This document shows, piece after piece, positions 17,085 to 18,166 of a DNA stretch of 18,166 bases. How positions within the stretch are numbered: the first letter of the stretch is position 1; each line of letters starts with the position of its first letter. Both the position numbers and the translations under genes were made by a program. The notes beneath the pieces were generated by a model. That model was not told the origin of the DNA. It saw only the letters and a program-made list of their open reading frames with translations, and made no database searches. The stretch comes from Mycoplasmoidaceae bacterium (GTDB taxonomy: Bacteria; Bacillota_I; Bacilli_A; Mycoplasmatales; Mycoplasmoidaceae): NCBI GenBank assembly GCA_024427105.1, contig JAKSVR010000017.1, positions 1 through 18,166 of the forward strand, written 5' to 3'.

Positions 17085-18166
17085 TATCTTACCTCTTTCT
17101 TAGCACGATCATAATATTTCTTGACTTGATCATTATTATTGTTATCATTTAATATTTTGTTTAGTGCATTGATTTCATCTTTACTATATTTTTGTGGAGA
17201 TGCATATCTAATGATGACCACTAGGTCACCGTTACTCTTACCAAATAATTTTGATTTATTGTTTTTAATTCCACAGTTAGCTAATTCAAAACGAGCATTA
17301 TCTGGTGTGCCAGATGGAAGTTTTAAAGTTCTAAAACCATAAGGAGTTGGGACAGAAATTTCACCACCAACAATTGCTTGTAGTGGATCAACCACTACTT
17401 CAGTGTATAAAGTGTTTCGCACCTTTTTAAAGACTTGACTTTCATTAAAATTGATGCGAACATATAAATCACCAGTGTATTCTTTATAAGAATGGCCTCT
17501 ACTAGGGATTTTAACAACTTGTCCATTTTCAATTCCTGGATCAATTTCAATTTCATAAGTTTTATATTCTTCAATATACTTCTTGCCTTTACATTTTGGA
17601 CAAGGTTTCTTAATTATTTTTCCTGTTCCATTACAATATGGACAAGTTGTTTGACTTTGCATTAAACCAAATGGAGTACGGCGGGATTGAATTAAAATTC
17701 CTGAACCTTTACAGTGTGGGCATGTAGTTTGCGCATCAGGTTCGTTAGCGACACCTGAACCATTGCATGTGTCACATGCAGATTTTATTTTTAGAGTTAA
17801 ATCACGGTTACATCCTAAAACTGAATCTAAAAAATCAATTGTGATTTCGGTTTGAATATTCAATTCATATGGAATTGGATTTTGTCTTCGGCCACCGCTG
17901 CGTCTTCTTCCGCCACCAAACAAACCACCAAAGATGTCACCAAGGTCAACATCTTCATCACCACCAAAGGAGAATTTCATTCCCCCTTGTCCGCGACCAA
18001 AAAATTCATTAAAGATATCAAACGGATTGCCACCACCAGTAAAACCTTGTTGGTTTAATCCATCAAAACCAAAACGGTCATATGTCGCACGTTTATCTTT
18101 ATCTGATAATACGGCATACGCCTCATTAATTTCTTTAAACTTTTCTTCTGCATCAGGAGCTTTGTT
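17084..18166 (-). CDS. dnaJ: DnaJ chaperone, N-terminus beyond right edge
   Basis: TAA at 17084-17086; the frame is open to the right edge (360 codons plus stop visible). DnaJ delivers unfolded substrates to DnaK and stimulates its ATPase. Seen, in protein order: the end of the J domain (EEKFKEINEAYAVLSDKDKR; the HPD motif lies outside), a Gly/Phe-rich region rich in GG (GGLFGGGRRRSGGRR), four zinc-binding repeats (CDTCNGSG, CPHCKGSG, CPYCNGTG and a degenerate CPKCKGKK), then the two C-terminal beta domains with VDPLQAIVGGEISVPTPYG and LPSGTPDN. The last repeat lacks the second Gly, as in some relatives; both Cys pairs are intact. This is a full type I DnaJ. Any upstream CIRCE or promoter is outside the window. 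Confidence 0.96.
   Translation of the reverse strand, partial: NKAPDAEEKFKEINEAYAVLSDKDKRATYDRFGFDGLNQQGFTGGGNPFDIFNEFFGRGQGGMKFSFGGDEDVDLGDIFGGLFGGGRRRSGGRRQNPIPYELNIQTEITIDFLDSVLGCNRDLTLKIKSACDTCNGSGVANEPDAQTTCPHCKGSGILIQSRRTPFGLMQSQTTCPYCNGTGKIIKKPCPKCKGKKYIEEYKTYEIEIDPGIENGQVVKIPSRGHSYKEYTGDLYVRINFNESQVFKKVRNTLYTEVVVDPLQAIVGGEISVPTPYGFRTLKLPSGTPDNARFELANCGIKNNKSKLFGKSNGDLVVIIRYASPQKYSKDEINALNKILNDNNNNDQVKKYYDRAKKEVR

Noticed and set aside
1..18166. CRISPR arrays, insertion sequences, tRNA or rRNA genes
   Set aside because: No spaced direct repeats, transposase motifs, or cloverleaf or rRNA sequences were found on reading both strands.

Overview
The window looks like chromosomal DNA of a wall-less mollicute (Mycoplasma-like) that reads UGA as tryptophan. 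It is AT-rich. Nearly every gene is interrupted by in-frame TGA where its family expects Trp (AsnS EFW-MVEPE, the ABC ATPase W-ILDEP, seven positions in PgsA), and joining across those codons gives full-length proteins. Start sites are a mix of good AGAAAGG/AGAGGT ribosome sites and starts with almost no leader. The species cannot be named from this sequence.

Layout, left to right. Bases 1-326 (+ strand) hold the end of a 3D-domain protein of the cell-wall-lytic type. It is richer in G+C codons than the rest and ends at a bidirectional terminator. Everything else is on the - strand. 374-1990 is a 538-residue lipoprotein with a perfect inverted repeat at its presumed transcription start. 2096-4795 is a Mg2+-type P-ATPase (MgtA). 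It is preceded by a 20-codon leader ORF with a run of four aspartates and an internal hairpin, under a promoter whose -10 box lies inside a 26-bp inverted repeat. 4958-9403 is a 1481-residue membrane-anchored surface protein with Big2-like Ig domains. 9469-11966 is a two-gene ABC exporter. 12021-12203 is a 60-residue coiled-coil protein. 12230-16408 is asnS-pgsA-cinA-(membrane coiled-coil gene)-recA, and 16446-18166 is dnaJ-grpE, with dnaJ cut by the right edge.

Transcription units inferred from spacing are: dnaJ-grpE (stop/start overlap); asnS-pgsA-cinA-membrane gene-recA-small ORF, with its own -10 box at the grpE stop and a terminator at 12001-12025; the ABC pair; the surface protein; leader-mgtA; and the lipoprotein. 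No stretch longer than about 170 bases lacks a gene. I see no tRNA, rRNA, insertion sequence or CRISPR array.

The most interesting element is the mgtA leader at 4796-4936. A short, well-initiated ORF encodes DDDD just before a hairpin, ahead of a Mg2+ transporter gene that has no ribosome site of its own. This resembles in logic, but not in sequence, the enterobacterial MgtL leader, where acidic nascent peptides destabilise the ribosome at low Mg2+. That function is inference and needs comparative and experimental support.
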